Origin: Pirellulaceae bacterium
Lineage (GTDB): Bacteria; Planctomycetota; Planctomycetia; Pirellulales; Pirellulaceae
Direction: 5' to 3'
Assembly (NCBI GenBank): GCA_030748485.1
Contig: JASMLW010000577.1
Span: forward strand, 1-32,266
Length of the DNA stretch: 32,266 nucleotides
The notes under the pieces were generated by a model, which worked only from the letters and a program-made list of their open reading frames with translations, made no database searches and had not been told where the DNA came from. The translations under genes and the position numbers were made by a program. Positions 13,322 to 22,287 of this stretch are shown here, one piece after another (position 1 is the first letter of the stretch; each line of letters begins with the position of its first letter).

Positions 13322-15007
13322 ATGAAGTCGCGCACCTGGTGGCTGACGTTCACATTATGCGCCGCCGCCGCATTCGCCAATTGCCATCACTTGTGGAGCG
13401 CGGAGCAATACGACTTGGTGATCCGCAACGGCCGCGTCGTCGACGGGTCGGGCAACCCGTGGCGAACGGCCGACGTGGCGATTCGCGGCGACCGGGTGGT
13501 GGCGATCGGCCGGCTCAGCGACTACGAGGCCTCTCGCACCATCGACGCCAAGGGGCTGGTCGTCGCGCCGGGTTTCATCGACATCCACTCGCACTCGGAC
13601 TTCCTACTGCTCGAAGACGGCCGCGCGCAGAGCAAGATTCGTCAGGGCGTCACGACCGAGATTCTCGGCGAAGGCCGTTCGGCCGGCCCCTATCAGGGAA
13701 AACTGTCGCCTCGCAAAGTGACGATCGACGGCGAGGTGCGGTCTTTGAGCACGCTCGGTCAGTACTTCCAAGCGATCGAAGACGCCGGCGCCGCCACGAA
13801 CATCGCTTCCTACGTCGGTATCGGAAACATCTGGCAATCAGCCATGGGCACGTCATTTGATCGACCCACCGACGAAGACCTCACCGTCATGAAGAAGCTC
13901 GTCAAAGAAGCGATGGAGGACGGCGCGCTGGGGCTGTCGAGCCAGGTCATGATGCCGCCTGGATCGTTGGCGAAAACCGAAGAGATCATCGAGTTGGCTC
14001 GCGTCGTCGAACCGTTCGGCGGTATTTACTCAACTCACATTCGCAATGAAGGCGCCGGCGTTTTCGAATCGGTGCAAGAGGCGATCCGCATCGGTGAGGA
14101 GGCCGGCGTCGGCGTCGATATCATCCACCTCAAGATCGCCGATCAGAAGTACTGGGGGCGGATGGACGAAGTCGTCGAACTGATTGACCAGGCGCGCCGC
14201 CGCGGCGTTCCCGTCCAGGCCAACGTCTACCCGTACACGCGCGGCAACAACAACTTGGTCAGCATCATTCCGCCCTGGGCGCACGAAGGCGGACGCGGCA
14301 AGCTGCTCGAGCGCCTGCGTTCGCCCGAGCAACGGAAGCGGCTCAAGCGCGACATCGAACAGGGAATCCCCGGCTGGTACAACCACTACACGGCCGTCGG
14401 TCGCGACTGGTCGCGAATGCTCGTCAGCGCGAACAACCAGTACAAAGGGCTCACCGTCGATCGCGTGATGTCGATCCGAACTCGCGGCAAGGAGGACCCC
14501 GACCTGTTGGACGAGTTGTTCGAGCTGTTGCTGGACGAAGGCGGTTCGGTCGCCACCGTCTACGCACATCACACCGAGGAGGATATGAACCTGGCCATCA
14601 AACAGCCGTGGTGCTCGGTCGGCTCCGACGGCTCGGCCTATTCAGCGGAGGGCCGCCTGCGGCGAGGCAATCCTCACCCTCGCAACTTCGGCACATTCCC
14701 GCGAGTGCTGGGGCGTTACGTGCGCGAACAAGGACTGCTGACGCTCGAAGACGCCGTTCGCAAGATGACATCGCTCAACGCCGCCAAGGTCGGCCTCGAA
14801 AAACGCGGCCTGCTGGCTGTCGACTATTTCGCCGATGTCACCGTCTTCAATCCCAAGACGGTGATTGACCAGTCCGAGTACACGGCTCCGTTCCAGTACC
14901 CCAAGGGAATCGAGTTTGTCGTGGTCAACGGCCAGGTTGTTCTCGACCAGGGGAAGCACACCGGTAAGTTGCCCGGTCGACCATTGCGGCACGGCGGCCG
15001 AAAGTAA
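13322..15007 (+). CDS. Exported D-aminoacylase-like amidohydrolase
   Basis: 561 aa. ATG 13322 begins a short signal-type leader (KSRTWWLTFTLCAAAAFANC). The amidohydrolase-3/N-acyl-D-amino-acid deacylase pattern follows: beta-sandwich start YDLVIRNGRVVDGSGNPW, then the HxH metal motif GFIDIHSHSDF (~83-93), QGVTTEILGEG, SSQVMMPPG, YSTHIRNEG (~237-245), DIIHLK and the late Asp in SVGSDGSAYS; the closing sandwich strand is ADVTVFNPKT. Such enzymes hydrolyse N-acyl-D-amino acids with Zn. The NCG motif Cys of D-aminoacylase is replaced here by GEG, so the metal site may differ, as in other members of the superfamily. The gene ends 5 bases from the convergent SGNH hydrolase gene. Confidence 0.88.
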   Translation: MKSRTWWLTFTLCAAAAFANCHHLWSAEQYDLVIRNGRVVDGSGNPWRTADVAIRGDRVVAIGRLSDYEASRTIDAKGLVVAPGFIDIHSHSDFLLLEDGRAQSKIRQGVTTEILGEGRSAGPYQGKLSPRKVTIDGEVRSLSTLGQYFQAIEDAGAATNIASYVGIGNIWQSAMGTSFDRPTDEDLTVMKKLVKEAMEDGALGLSSQVMMPPGSLAKTEEIIELARVVEPFGGIYSTHIRNEGAGVFESVQEAIRIGEEAGVGVDIIHLKIADQKYWGRMDEVVELIDQARRRGVPVQANVYPYTRGNNNLVSIIPPWAHEGGRGKLLERLRSPEQRKRLKRDIEQGIPGWYNHYTAVGRDWSRMLVSANNQYKGLTVDRVMSIRTRGKEDPDLLDELFELLLDEGGSVATVYAHHTEEDMNLAIKQPWCSVGSDGSAYSAEGRLRRGNPHPRNFGTFPRVLGRYVREQGLLTLEDAVRKMTSLNAAKVGLEKRGLLAVDYFADVTVFNPKTVIDQSEYTAPFQYPKGIEFVVVNGQVVLDQGKHTGKLPGRPLRHGGRK

Positions 15008-15012
15008 CCTCG

Positions 15013-16143
15013 CTATCGCGACTTCAACAACGGCTCCAGCGCCACTCGAAACGCCGCGGCTTGTCGCAGGAACCCGAGGTCGGTGGGGTGCGAGCTGTCG
15101 ACGGTGCCTTCGTTGTCGTCGCCCAGCAGATGGCCGCCGCGAAGGTAATGCAGATTGGCGTCATCGCCCGTCAACTTCTCAAACACGGCCCGCAGCGCTT
15201 GCTGGCTCGTCTCATTGCGGACTCGCTTGCCGGTGACGAGAAACGAGTCGGTGTAGTTGCGGTCCTCGACCAACAAAATCGGCGTGTCGGGCCGAGCCGC
15301 GCGAAGGATTTTGATCAGCGGCTCGGTCCGCGAACCGACGTCTTTGGCGTTGATGTTCGGCAGGCAGTCGATGACGTAGACGGCAGCGTCAAGTTGAGCC
15401 ATCAGTCGAGCGAGTTCGGCTTCCATGCGGCCATTCCCCGAGAAGCCCAGATTGATCACCGGGCGGTCGAGCCAGCGGCCGAGAATGGCGGTGTGGACCA
15501 TGCCGGGCCGCGACGCGCAACCGCCTTGAGTAATCGAGGTGCCGTAAAAGACGATCGGCTTCGCGTCGCCGCGGGAGGGAGCCGTCTCCATCGCATCCTT
15601 CTCGGGCAAGCCGATCTCCACCGAGCTGACGCCGTTGTAGAGCGGCAAGTACAGCAGGTATTCGCGCTTGCCTCGCGGGATGCCGGAAATCAACTTGGCG
15701 ACGTTCGACTGCTCGCGAGGAAAGCCCGTCGCCAGCCAACGCCACTTCCCCTCGTGCTTGACGTACAAGTCCAATCCGCTGACACCCGTCGCCGCCATGT
15801 GCGGCATCGCCAAACGCGACGAAGTGAGCGTCCACCGCGCACTGATCTCGGTGGCCGACGTCGAAAACCTCGCGCAGATTCCGGCCGAGTGCCGGCTGAG
15901 GTTCCAGACCGCCGCACGCACCTCTTTCTCCGCCGTAGCCGGTAGACGATCGAACGGAGCCTTCGTCTCCTTCCAACCCTGGCCCTCGACTTCCAGGAGG
16001 CGAATGTCGTACCAACTCACCCCGTCCGCCGTCTTGTCCTTGTCGGATGGGATGACTTCGGACGCCGTCGAGTTGGAAGTCGCCAGCAGTGCGAAACCAA
16101 GAGCGAAAATCTGGACAAAAACGACAAATCGCGGCGACTTCAT
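15013..16143 (-). CDS. Exported SGNH/GDSL-type hydrolase
   Basis: 376 aa from ATG 16143, which is preceded by AGGAGA at 6-7 bases; the 16209 start is not signal-like. A signal peptide (KSPRFVVFVQIFALGFALLA) is followed by an N-terminal beta-rich domain (~40-190; YDIRLLEVEGQGW, LDLYVKHEGKWRW) typical of the SGNH-associated carbohydrate-esterase subgroup. The hydrolase domain has block I FYGTSITQGG with the nucleophile at S203, block III GFSGNG with N237, and the C-terminal D-S-S-H-P-T-D with the catalytic Asp and His. Such proteins deacetylate sugars or esters outside the cell. It is divergent from the CehA-like gene with a very short shared upstream region. Confidence 0.88.
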   Translation of the reverse strand: MKSPRFVVFVQIFALGFALLATSNSTASEVIPSDKDKTADGVSWYDIRLLEVEGQGWKETKAPFDRLPATAEKEVRAAVWNLSRHSAGICARFSTSATEISARWTLTSSRLAMPHMAATGVSGLDLYVKHEGKWRWLATGFPREQSNVAKLISGIPRGKREYLLYLPLYNGVSSVEIGLPEKDAMETAPSRGDAKPIVFYGTSITQGGCASRPGMVHTAILGRWLDRPVINLGFSGNGRMEAELARLMAQLDAAVYVIDCLPNINAKDVGSRTEPLIKILRAARPDTPILLVEDRNYTDSFLVTGKRVRNETSQQALRAVFEKLTGDDANLHYLRGGHLLGDDNEGTVDSSHPTDLGFLRQAAAFRVALEPLLKSR

Positions 16144-16172
16144 AACGATCTCCTTGTGAGTTGGAAGTGTCG

Positions 16173-17900
16173 ATGGTAAACGATGTAGCACCAACCTTCG
16201 ACCGCTCACCGAGATTCAACACGATGAGAAGATCCTTACGCGAGTTGCCGCACAGTTTCAAAGCCGCCGTCGTTACTCAGCTCGCTATGGTCTGCGTTCT
16301 GACGGTGTCGACCGCGACGGCGGCGCAACTGACCGGCGTCGTGCTGGACGACGCGACCGGCAAGCCGATTCCATGCCGTGTTTATGTGCAAGCGGAAAAA
16401 GGGGATTGGATCTACGTGCAGTCGGCCGATCCCAAGGGCTCGGCGCTGGCCTACCGCGAGCAGTGGGTGCCGATGGCGACGTCGGTCGAGAAGCACACGA
16501 CGCTGAGCGCTCACCCGTTTCGCGCCGAGCTACCGGCGGGAAAGTACACGATCACAGTTGAACGGGGCAAGGAGTACCACACGCTCACTCGCGAGATCGT
16601 GATGGGCGACGCCGCGCAGCGCGTCGAATTGCGGCTGAAGCGTTGGATCGACCTGGCCAGCCGCGGCTGGTACAGCGGCGAAACGCATGTTCATCGGCGA
16701 GTCCGAGAGCTTCCCAACGCAATGCTGGCCGAGGATCTCAACGTCGCCTTTCCGGTGACGTTTTGGACGACCAACGCCTACCAGGCGCCAGGTCTTGATC
16801 CGTCGCCGTTGCGGCGCCAGGGCCCGTCCCCATTCGGACCCCGTCGCGACTACGGAGCCGATCCCATTCCGGTCGACAAGACGCACGTCATCTTCCCGCG
16901 CAACACCGAGTACGAAATCTTCTCGATCGACGGTAAGCGACACGTCCTGGGAGCCGTCTTCGTTCTGAACCACAAGACCGTCTTCCGCGAAGGAATGCCG
17001 CCCGTGTCGAAGATCGCCGCGCAAGCGCGCCGCGAGGGCGCGTTGCTGGACCTGGACAAACACAGTTGGCCGTGGTCGATGATGCTGATCCCGATCGCCA
17101 AGATCGATCTGTACGAGCTGAGCAACAACAGCGTGTGGCGGACCAAGTTCGGCTTTCGCCGCGCCGGATTCACACCCCCCGCCTACATGAATGTCGAACG
17201 CGACGAAGGCGGCATGACCGAGCGCGGCTGGCTGGAGTTCGGCTTTCAGAACTACTACTCGCTGTTGAACTGCGGCTTTCGCCTGCGGCCGACCGCCGGC
17301 ACGGCGTCCGGCGTGCACCCCGTGCCGCTGGGACACAGCCGAGTCTACGCGCATGTCGAAGGTGAGTTTTCGGGGGAGAAATGGATCGAGCAGCTGCGCA
17401 ACGGCCGCAGCTTCGTCACGACATCGCCCGCGCTGTTTGGGCAAGTTGATCAAGAACGAGCCGGCCATGTGTTTCGCTCACCGAGTCCTATCACCAAACA
17501 ACTGCGCGGCGAAGCCATCGCCCCGGCTCCGCTCGACAAGATCGAGATCATCGTCAACGGCCGCATCGTGAAATCGATCAAACCGGCCAACAAATCGACC
17601 GCGTTGGGCGCTTACCGTTCGACGTTCGACGTTCCGCTCGAGTTTAAGGAGTCCGGTTGGGTGGTCGCGCGTTGTTTCCACAAAGGCCCCGACGGCAAGC
17701 GAGTCCGTTTTGCGCATACGGCTCCCTGGTTCGTTGTGATTGACGACAAGCCGCCCAGGCCCCGGAAAGCCGAAATGGACTTCCTCATCTCGCGCGTCAG
17801 TGGCGAGATCGAACGAAACCGCGAACTGCTCGCCCCCGAGGCGCTGGCCGAGTTTGAGCGAGCGTTAAAGATCTACCAAGAGATAGCTCGCCGGCAATAA
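16173..17900 (+). CDS. Exported CehA/McbA-family (PHP-like) metallohydrolase
   Basis: 575 aa from ATG 16173, which has GGAAG at a 5-base spacing; ATG 16224 (MRRSLREL) is a strong alternative because it gives a more usual signal-peptide length. The signal is followed by a Cna/carboxypeptidase-like beta domain (LTGVVLDDATGKPIPCRVYV) and a PHP-type core whose metal motif is GWYSGETHVHR (His-x-His). Later motifs are ARREGALLDLDKHSWPW and the DLYELSNNS stretch. In this planctomycete family the exact substrate is not known; the PHP fold suggests phosphoester or amide hydrolysis. The last ~60 residues are charged and helical. The gene pairs divergently with the SGNH hydrolase. Confidence 0.82.
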   Translation: MVNDVAPTFDRSPRFNTMRRSLRELPHSFKAAVVTQLAMVCVLTVSTATAAQLTGVVLDDATGKPIPCRVYVQAEKGDWIYVQSADPKGSALAYREQWVPMATSVEKHTTLSAHPFRAELPAGKYTITVERGKEYHTLTREIVMGDAAQRVELRLKRWIDLASRGWYSGETHVHRRVRELPNAMLAEDLNVAFPVTFWTTNAYQAPGLDPSPLRRQGPSPFGPRRDYGADPIPVDKTHVIFPRNTEYEIFSIDGKRHVLGAVFVLNHKTVFREGMPPVSKIAAQARREGALLDLDKHSWPWSMMLIPIAKIDLYELSNNSVWRTKFGFRRAGFTPPAYMNVERDEGGMTERGWLEFGFQNYYSLLNCGFRLRPTAGTASGVHPVPLGHSRVYAHVEGEFSGEKWIEQLRNGRSFVTTSPALFGQVDQERAGHVFRSPSPITKQLRGEAIAPAPLDKIEIIVNGRIVKSIKPANKSTALGAYRSTFDVPLEFKESGWVVARCFHKGPDGKRVRFAHTAPWFVVIDDKPPRPRKAEMDFLISRVSGEIERNRELLAPEALAEFERALKIYQEIARRQ

Positions 17901-18109
17901 CGCGCGAGTCCCAACCGGCGTACAGGGCGTACAGGCCCGCGCGATGCCAACACGCGTTGACTCAACGCAGTCGCGACTTCGTCGCGAGTCGGCTGCATCC
18001 CAACGTTCCATGCCGACGTCGATGCGCGCTTCGGCGTTCCAAGAATTCGCGGCGGCCGCAACCAACGTTCCAATCAACCGATCGAGCTGCAAAAACTCGA
18101 CGGCGCGAC

Positions 18110-19525
18110 TCAGGCGATCGCTTCGAAGACGGGGGAGCCGCCGTGGGAAATGCGGTTGGGACGCCCGGACAGATCGGTCACTGTCATCCGCCAGTCGACT
18201 CCCAGCAATTCGTAGATTGTCGCGACCATGTCGCCCGCCGTGACGGGACGGTCCGTCGGATAGGCGGCTTGCTTGTCCGTCGCGCCGATCACATTTCCTT
18301 TGGTCACGCCGCCGCCAAACATCAAGGAGAAACCGCATTGCGGCCAGTGATCGCGGCCGGCCTTGGCGTTGATCTTGGGAGTCCGCCCCATCTCGCCCAT
18401 CACGACGACGAGCGTTTGGTCGAGCAGACCGCGCGCCTCGAGATCCGTCACCAAGGCGGAGACCATTGAATCGAGGATCGGCAAATGGTGCCGCAGCATG
18501 CCGAAGTTGTTGCCGTGCAAGTCCCAGTGATTGCCGTTCTTGGCCTCCCAGTTCACGCTGACAAACGTCGAGCCGACTTCGACCAGCCGCCGCGCAATCA
18601 AGCAGCTCGATCCCCAAAGATTGCGGCCGTATTTGTCGACTTGGGCCTCGTCCTCGCTGTTCAGCTCAAAGGCGGAGCGAGTTTTTGATGAAGACAAGAT
18701 GGCGAACGCTTGCCGCTTGAACTCGTTCAGCCGCGCCAACCCGCCCCGCGTCTCGACCGCGCGCAATCCCGCGTCAAACTGTTCCAGTAGAGAGCGGCGT
18801 TTGTCGAGCCGGTCGGCCGTCAGGCCCGGAAGCTCGTCCATCGAAGGAGGTCGCGGCGCGCCCTCGGGCGTCACCGGGTCGTAGTCGTCCTTCGACTTGG
18901 CCTTGTATTTCGGATCGCACACGGTGAACAACGGATCGTAACGGCTGCCGAGGTAGCCGCCGTACGGTCCGGCTCGACGCAGCGCCTGCGAGTACCCGGG
19001 GAAGGCGGGCAAGATGACATAGCGGGGAGCATCTTTTGGCCCCATGTCCATGTACTGACAGATCGACCCCATGCTGGGATGATCGGTGGCCTTGGCGAAA
19101 TAGTTCTCGCGGTCGTTGCCGCCGTCGAAGCCAGTCAAAACGTTGTACGGATTGTGGCTGTTGTACCGATGCGAGTAGGTGCGGATCAGCGTAGCCCGAT
19201 CCATCAGCTTGCCGATCTTCGGCATCAAGTCGCAAATGGAAAGCCCCGGTACAACCGTGGAAGCGGCTTTCATTTCACCGCGGACACTTTCCGGCGCGTT
19301 CGGTTTCAGATCGAACATATCCTGATGCGGCGGTCCGCCAAAGAGATTGATGAGGACCACCGACTTCGCTTTCGCCCGACCGCGCTCGTCCGCTCTGCCT
19401 TGCGCCCGCAGCAAGTGTTCCAGCGTCACTCCACCGAACATCGAGAGCGAACCAACTCGCAACGCTTCGCGGCGGGTGATTCCATCACACACTCGCGATG
19501 GCCGACTGCCAAGTAGACGCATCAT
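18110..19525 (-). CDS. DUF1501 exported protein
   Basis: 471 aa from ATG 19525 (ATG 19522 next to it is equally possible); the 19570 start adds non-signal residues. A twin-arginine-type leader (ITRREALRVGSLSMFGG) precedes the DUF1501 domain: VVLINLFGGPPHQDMFD, PNAPESVRGEM, IRTYSHRYNSHNPYN, and near the C-terminus VVVMGEMGRTPKIN and GRDHWPQCGFSLMFGGG. This family belongs to the alkaline-phosphatase/sulfatase fold, and is hugely expanded in planctomycetes, usually next to a DUF1553/DUF1549 cytochrome-type gene. That partner is absent here, so this copy stands alone. Probable role: periplasmic, function not established. Confidence 0.92.
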   Translation of the reverse strand: MMRLLGSRPSRVCDGITRREALRVGSLSMFGGVTLEHLLRAQGRADERGRAKAKSVVLINLFGGPPHQDMFDLKPNAPESVRGEMKAASTVVPGLSICDLMPKIGKLMDRATLIRTYSHRYNSHNPYNVLTGFDGGNDRENYFAKATDHPSMGSICQYMDMGPKDAPRYVILPAFPGYSQALRRAGPYGGYLGSRYDPLFTVCDPKYKAKSKDDYDPVTPEGAPRPPSMDELPGLTADRLDKRRSLLEQFDAGLRAVETRGGLARLNEFKRQAFAILSSSKTRSAFELNSEDEAQVDKYGRNLWGSSCLIARRLVEVGSTFVSVNWEAKNGNHWDLHGNNFGMLRHHLPILDSMVSALVTDLEARGLLDQTLVVVMGEMGRTPKINAKAGRDHWPQCGFSLMFGGGVTKGNVIGATDKQAAYPTDRPVTAGDMVATIYELLGVDWRMTVTDLSGRPNRISHGGSPVFEAIA

Positions 19526-19715
19526 CACATGCGCTCCGTGTGAATTGCCGAATTGCCGCTGTTCGCGCAACGCGCAGCTCGTTCTGAACGTCTGATACTA
19601 CCATTTGACGTCAGTGGCGACGAGCCAATCTTGATCGGCTTCCACCCGCCGTGGAAAAACGCTCGCAATGGGCCCGCGAAATCAGCAAAATGCGTGTCTC
19701 TTTCCTTCCTCGCGA

Positions 19716-19739
19716 GTCCCAAAATGCGTCCCAAAATGC
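19716..19739. repeat. 12-bp tandem duplication that includes the start codon
   Basis: gtcccaaaatgc at 19716-19727 and 19728-19739. Each copy holds an ATG in the frame of the hydrolase gene (19724 and 19736). Confidence 0.9.
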
Positions 19740-22066
19740 ACCGATCAACCACTCAGATCGTCGCCCTGTTCCTGATGGTCTCTCTTGTTCATGCGCGCGG
19801 CCGCGACGCGGCGGGTGTGGAAGCCGAGCAGTTGCGGAAGCTGCCGCGCGTACTGCTCAAGGCCGACAAGACGACGCGCGCCCAGATGGTGCGTCTCGAC
19901 TTGCGGAAACGGCTGCAGGCGGCGAACGACCGCAGCAGTCGGAATTGGCGCGCGGTCGAGAGTATCGAGCAGTGGCGGAAGTTCGTCGCGCCGCGGATCG
20001 CCGCTCTGGACAAGTCTCTCGGATCACCCGATCCCGCGCCGCGGATTCTCGACCTGCGCACGGTCGCCACAATCGAAGGCGACGGTTTTGAGATCCGCAA
20101 CATCGTCTTCCGCAGCAAGCTGGGTCTGTGGGTCACGGCGAATCTCTATCTGCCGACCCGTCGTCCGGCGTCGATGCCGGGGATCCTCATCTGCCACAGT
20201 CATCATCGCCCCAAGGAGCACGGCGAACTGCAAGACATGGGAATGACGTGGGCGCGAGCCGGTTGCGCCGTACTGGTGATGGATCAGCTGGGACACGGCG
20301 AGCGCCGTCAACATCCCTTCCGTTCGTCAGCAGACTTCGCCGGCGAGTTTCGCGTCAGCCGACAAGACTACTACTTCCGCTACGACACGGGGATTCAACT
20401 ACATCTGGCGGGCGAGAGTCTGGTCGGCTGGTTCGCGCACGATCTGCGCCGCGGCGTCGACGCCCTGCTGACGCTCGATGGAATCGACGCGAAACGCATC
20501 TTGCTGCTCGGCTCCGTCGCGGGCGGCGGAGATCCAACAGCCGTGGCCGGAGCGATCGACTCGCGAATCGCAGCGGTCGTACCTTTCAACTTTGGCGGGC
20601 CGCAGCCGGAGACGCGATACCCGCTGCCCGCCGACGCCGAAACGTCGTTCAACTACGCGGGCAGCGGCAGCTGGGAATCGACTCGCAATCTCCGCCGTTC
20701 GGCCCGGGACGGCTTCTTGCCCTGGGTCATCGTCGCCGGGATCGCCCCCCGTAAACTCGTCTTCGCTCATGAGTTCAATTGGGACCAACCGCGCGATCCC
20801 GTCTGGAAGCGACTGCAAAGCGTTTACACGATGCACGGCGCGCGCGACTCGCTCGACTACACCTACGGCCGCGGGGAAGTCACCCAGTCGTCCTCGACCG
20901 CCACGCACTGCACGCACATCGGCAAGGTTCACCGGCGGCGAGTTCATCAAGCCTTCCGCCGTTGGTTCGATATCGATGTCGACGACGCCAGCGAGTTCAG
21001 CCAGCGCGTCGACGCCGGCAAATTGCGGTGTTGGACGCCCGCCTTGGAACGGGAGCTCCAGCCGCCGCGACTTTGCGACGCGCTGGCGTCTCACGTGCAG
21101 TCGCGACTGGAGAAGCAGCGCGCTGAACGGCGCAAGTTGCCGCCCACTCAACAGCGGCTTGAGCTGCGGCGGCGGTTGGCGGAAGTGCTCGGTTCGGCGA
21201 CGCACGATCGCGCGGCCGAGATTCTGCCCGCCGCGGTCGAGCCGGTCGATGTCGGCGCGCCGGCCACGCCCGTCGTACTGCAAACGGAACCGGGAATACA
21301 GATTCCGCTGTGGCTGTTGCTGCCCAAAGGGGCGTCGACAGACGCACCCGTCCGCGTCGTCATCGCCGTTTCGCAAGCGGGCAAAGACGCCTTCCTTGAC
21401 CGGCGGGCGGAGGAGATCGCCGAGTTGCTCAACTCGGGACTCGCCGTCTGTCTCCCCGACGTGCGCGGCGTCGGCGAAACGAAACCGGACGCCTTCCGCG
21501 GCAAGCGCAGCGCCGACACGGGGCGGTCGTCAACTGAGTTGATGCTCGGCGGCACACCCTTGGGAACTCGACTCCGAGACCTCCGGAGTGTCATCGCCTA
21601 CCTCCGCAGCCGCTCCGATGTGGCCGACTCCTTCGCCATGTGGGGCGAGTCGTTGCAGCCGCCCAATCCGGCCGACGCCCCGTTCCGCTCGCCGCGTCGG
21701 ATCGCTGGCCGCCCGACGGAGAGCGAATCGCTCGGCCCGACGCTGTCGCTGCTCGCGGCGGTCTACGAAGACGACATCAAAGCTGTTTTCATCCGCGGCG
21801 GGCTGGCGGAGTGGACGGACGTGCTGCGTTCGCAGTTCACCTACATTCCGCACGACGTGGTTGCGCCCGGCCTGCTTCCACTCGCGGACATGGGCGACAT
21901 CGTCAACGCGTTGCCTCAACCGGTTCGCTGGGAGGCTCCGGTCGACGCGTGGAATCGCAAGGTATCCGCGTCCGAGCTCGCGCGACTGCGACAGCTCGCG
22001 CCGCAGAACAAGACCTATAAGATCACGCCCGACACGACATCCGTCGCGCGATGGCTCACCCCGTAG
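19724..22066 (+). CDS. Exported protein with two alpha/beta-hydrolase domains
   Basis: 780 aa. Start chosen at ATG 19724 (or 19736), where a signal peptide begins (MRPKMHRSTTQIVALFLMV then SLVHARG); the upstream open frame is not signal-like. The first hydrolase domain (~80-430) has PGILICHSHHRPKEHG, VMDQLGHGER and the strand-turn LLLGSVAGGGDPT, with Ala266 where the catalytic Ser is expected. The second (~505-760) has VVIAVSQAGKDAF, VCLPDVRGVGETKP and FAMWGESLQ with Ser643 in a nucleophile-elbow position. Both look like the acetyl-xylan-esterase/dienelactone-hydrolase branch, so exported esterase activity on plant polysaccharides or similar is plausible, probably from domain two. Very long for its type because the domains are doubled. 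Confidence 0.82.
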   Translation: MRPKMHRSTTQIVALFLMVSLVHARGRDAAGVEAEQLRKLPRVLLKADKTTRAQMVRLDLRKRLQAANDRSSRNWRAVESIEQWRKFVAPRIAALDKSLGSPDPAPRILDLRTVATIEGDGFEIRNIVFRSKLGLWVTANLYLPTRRPASMPGILICHSHHRPKEHGELQDMGMTWARAGCAVLVMDQLGHGERRQHPFRSSADFAGEFRVSRQDYYFRYDTGIQLHLAGESLVGWFAHDLRRGVDALLTLDGIDAKRILLLGSVAGGGDPTAVAGAIDSRIAAVVPFNFGGPQPETRYPLPADAETSFNYAGSGSWESTRNLRRSARDGFLPWVIVAGIAPRKLVFAHEFNWDQPRDPVWKRLQSVYTMHGARDSLDYTYGRGEVTQSSSTATHCTHIGKVHRRRVHQAFRRWFDIDVDDASEFSQRVDAGKLRCWTPALERELQPPRLCDALASHVQSRLEKQRAERRKLPPTQQRLELRRRLAEVLGSATHDRAAEILPAAVEPVDVGAPATPVVLQTEPGIQIPLWLLLPKGASTDAPVRVVIAVSQAGKDAFLDRRAEEIAELLNSGLAVCLPDVRGVGETKPDAFRGKRSADTGRSSTELMLGGTPLGTRLRDLRSVIAYLRSRSDVADSFAMWGESLQPPNPADAPFRSPRRIAGRPTESESLGPTLSLLAAVYEDDIKAVFIRGGLAEWTDVLRSQFTYIPHDVVAPGLLPLADMGDIVNALPQPVRWEAPVDAWNRKVSASELARLRQLAPQNKTYKITPDTTSVARWLTP

Positions 22067-22100
22067 TGGAACTCGCCAGAGTTCCTTGTGCATGAGATTC

Positions 22101-22162
22101 GGATCGGTCGGATCGGTCGGATCGGTCGGATCGGTCGGATCGGTCGGATCGGTCGGATCGGA
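22101..22162. repeat. 9-bp tandem repeat, about seven copies
   Basis: Unit ggatcggtc, perfect for almost seven copies, 34 bases after the hydrolase stop and directly before repeat copy D. Because the unit is nine bases it keeps open frames such as GSV or RIG repeats; I take these as accidental. Confidence 0.95.
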
Positions 22163-22182
22163 CGGATTGATGATCGCACTGC

Positions 22183-22285
22183 CACTTGTGGCGTTGAGGA
22201 TGCGGGGTTTCGCTCAATCGATTCCAGCGACCAACGGGAGCGGGCGAACGAAGATCGAGCGGCAGCTCGCTTTGTGAGTGGCGGG
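22183..22285 (+). repeat. Dispersed palindromic intergenic repeat, copy D
   Basis: Same orientation as copy C: TTGTGGCGTTGAGG, ATTCCAGCGACCAACGGGA followed by GCGGGC, then CGAGC-GGCA-GCTCG in place of hairpin 2. Its far end (hairpin 1) is decayed. Just before it lies a stray GCACTGCCACTTG, the far end of another copy, so this may also have been a tandem pair. It lies between two convergent genes. Confidence 0.82.
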
Positions 22286-22287
22286 CT

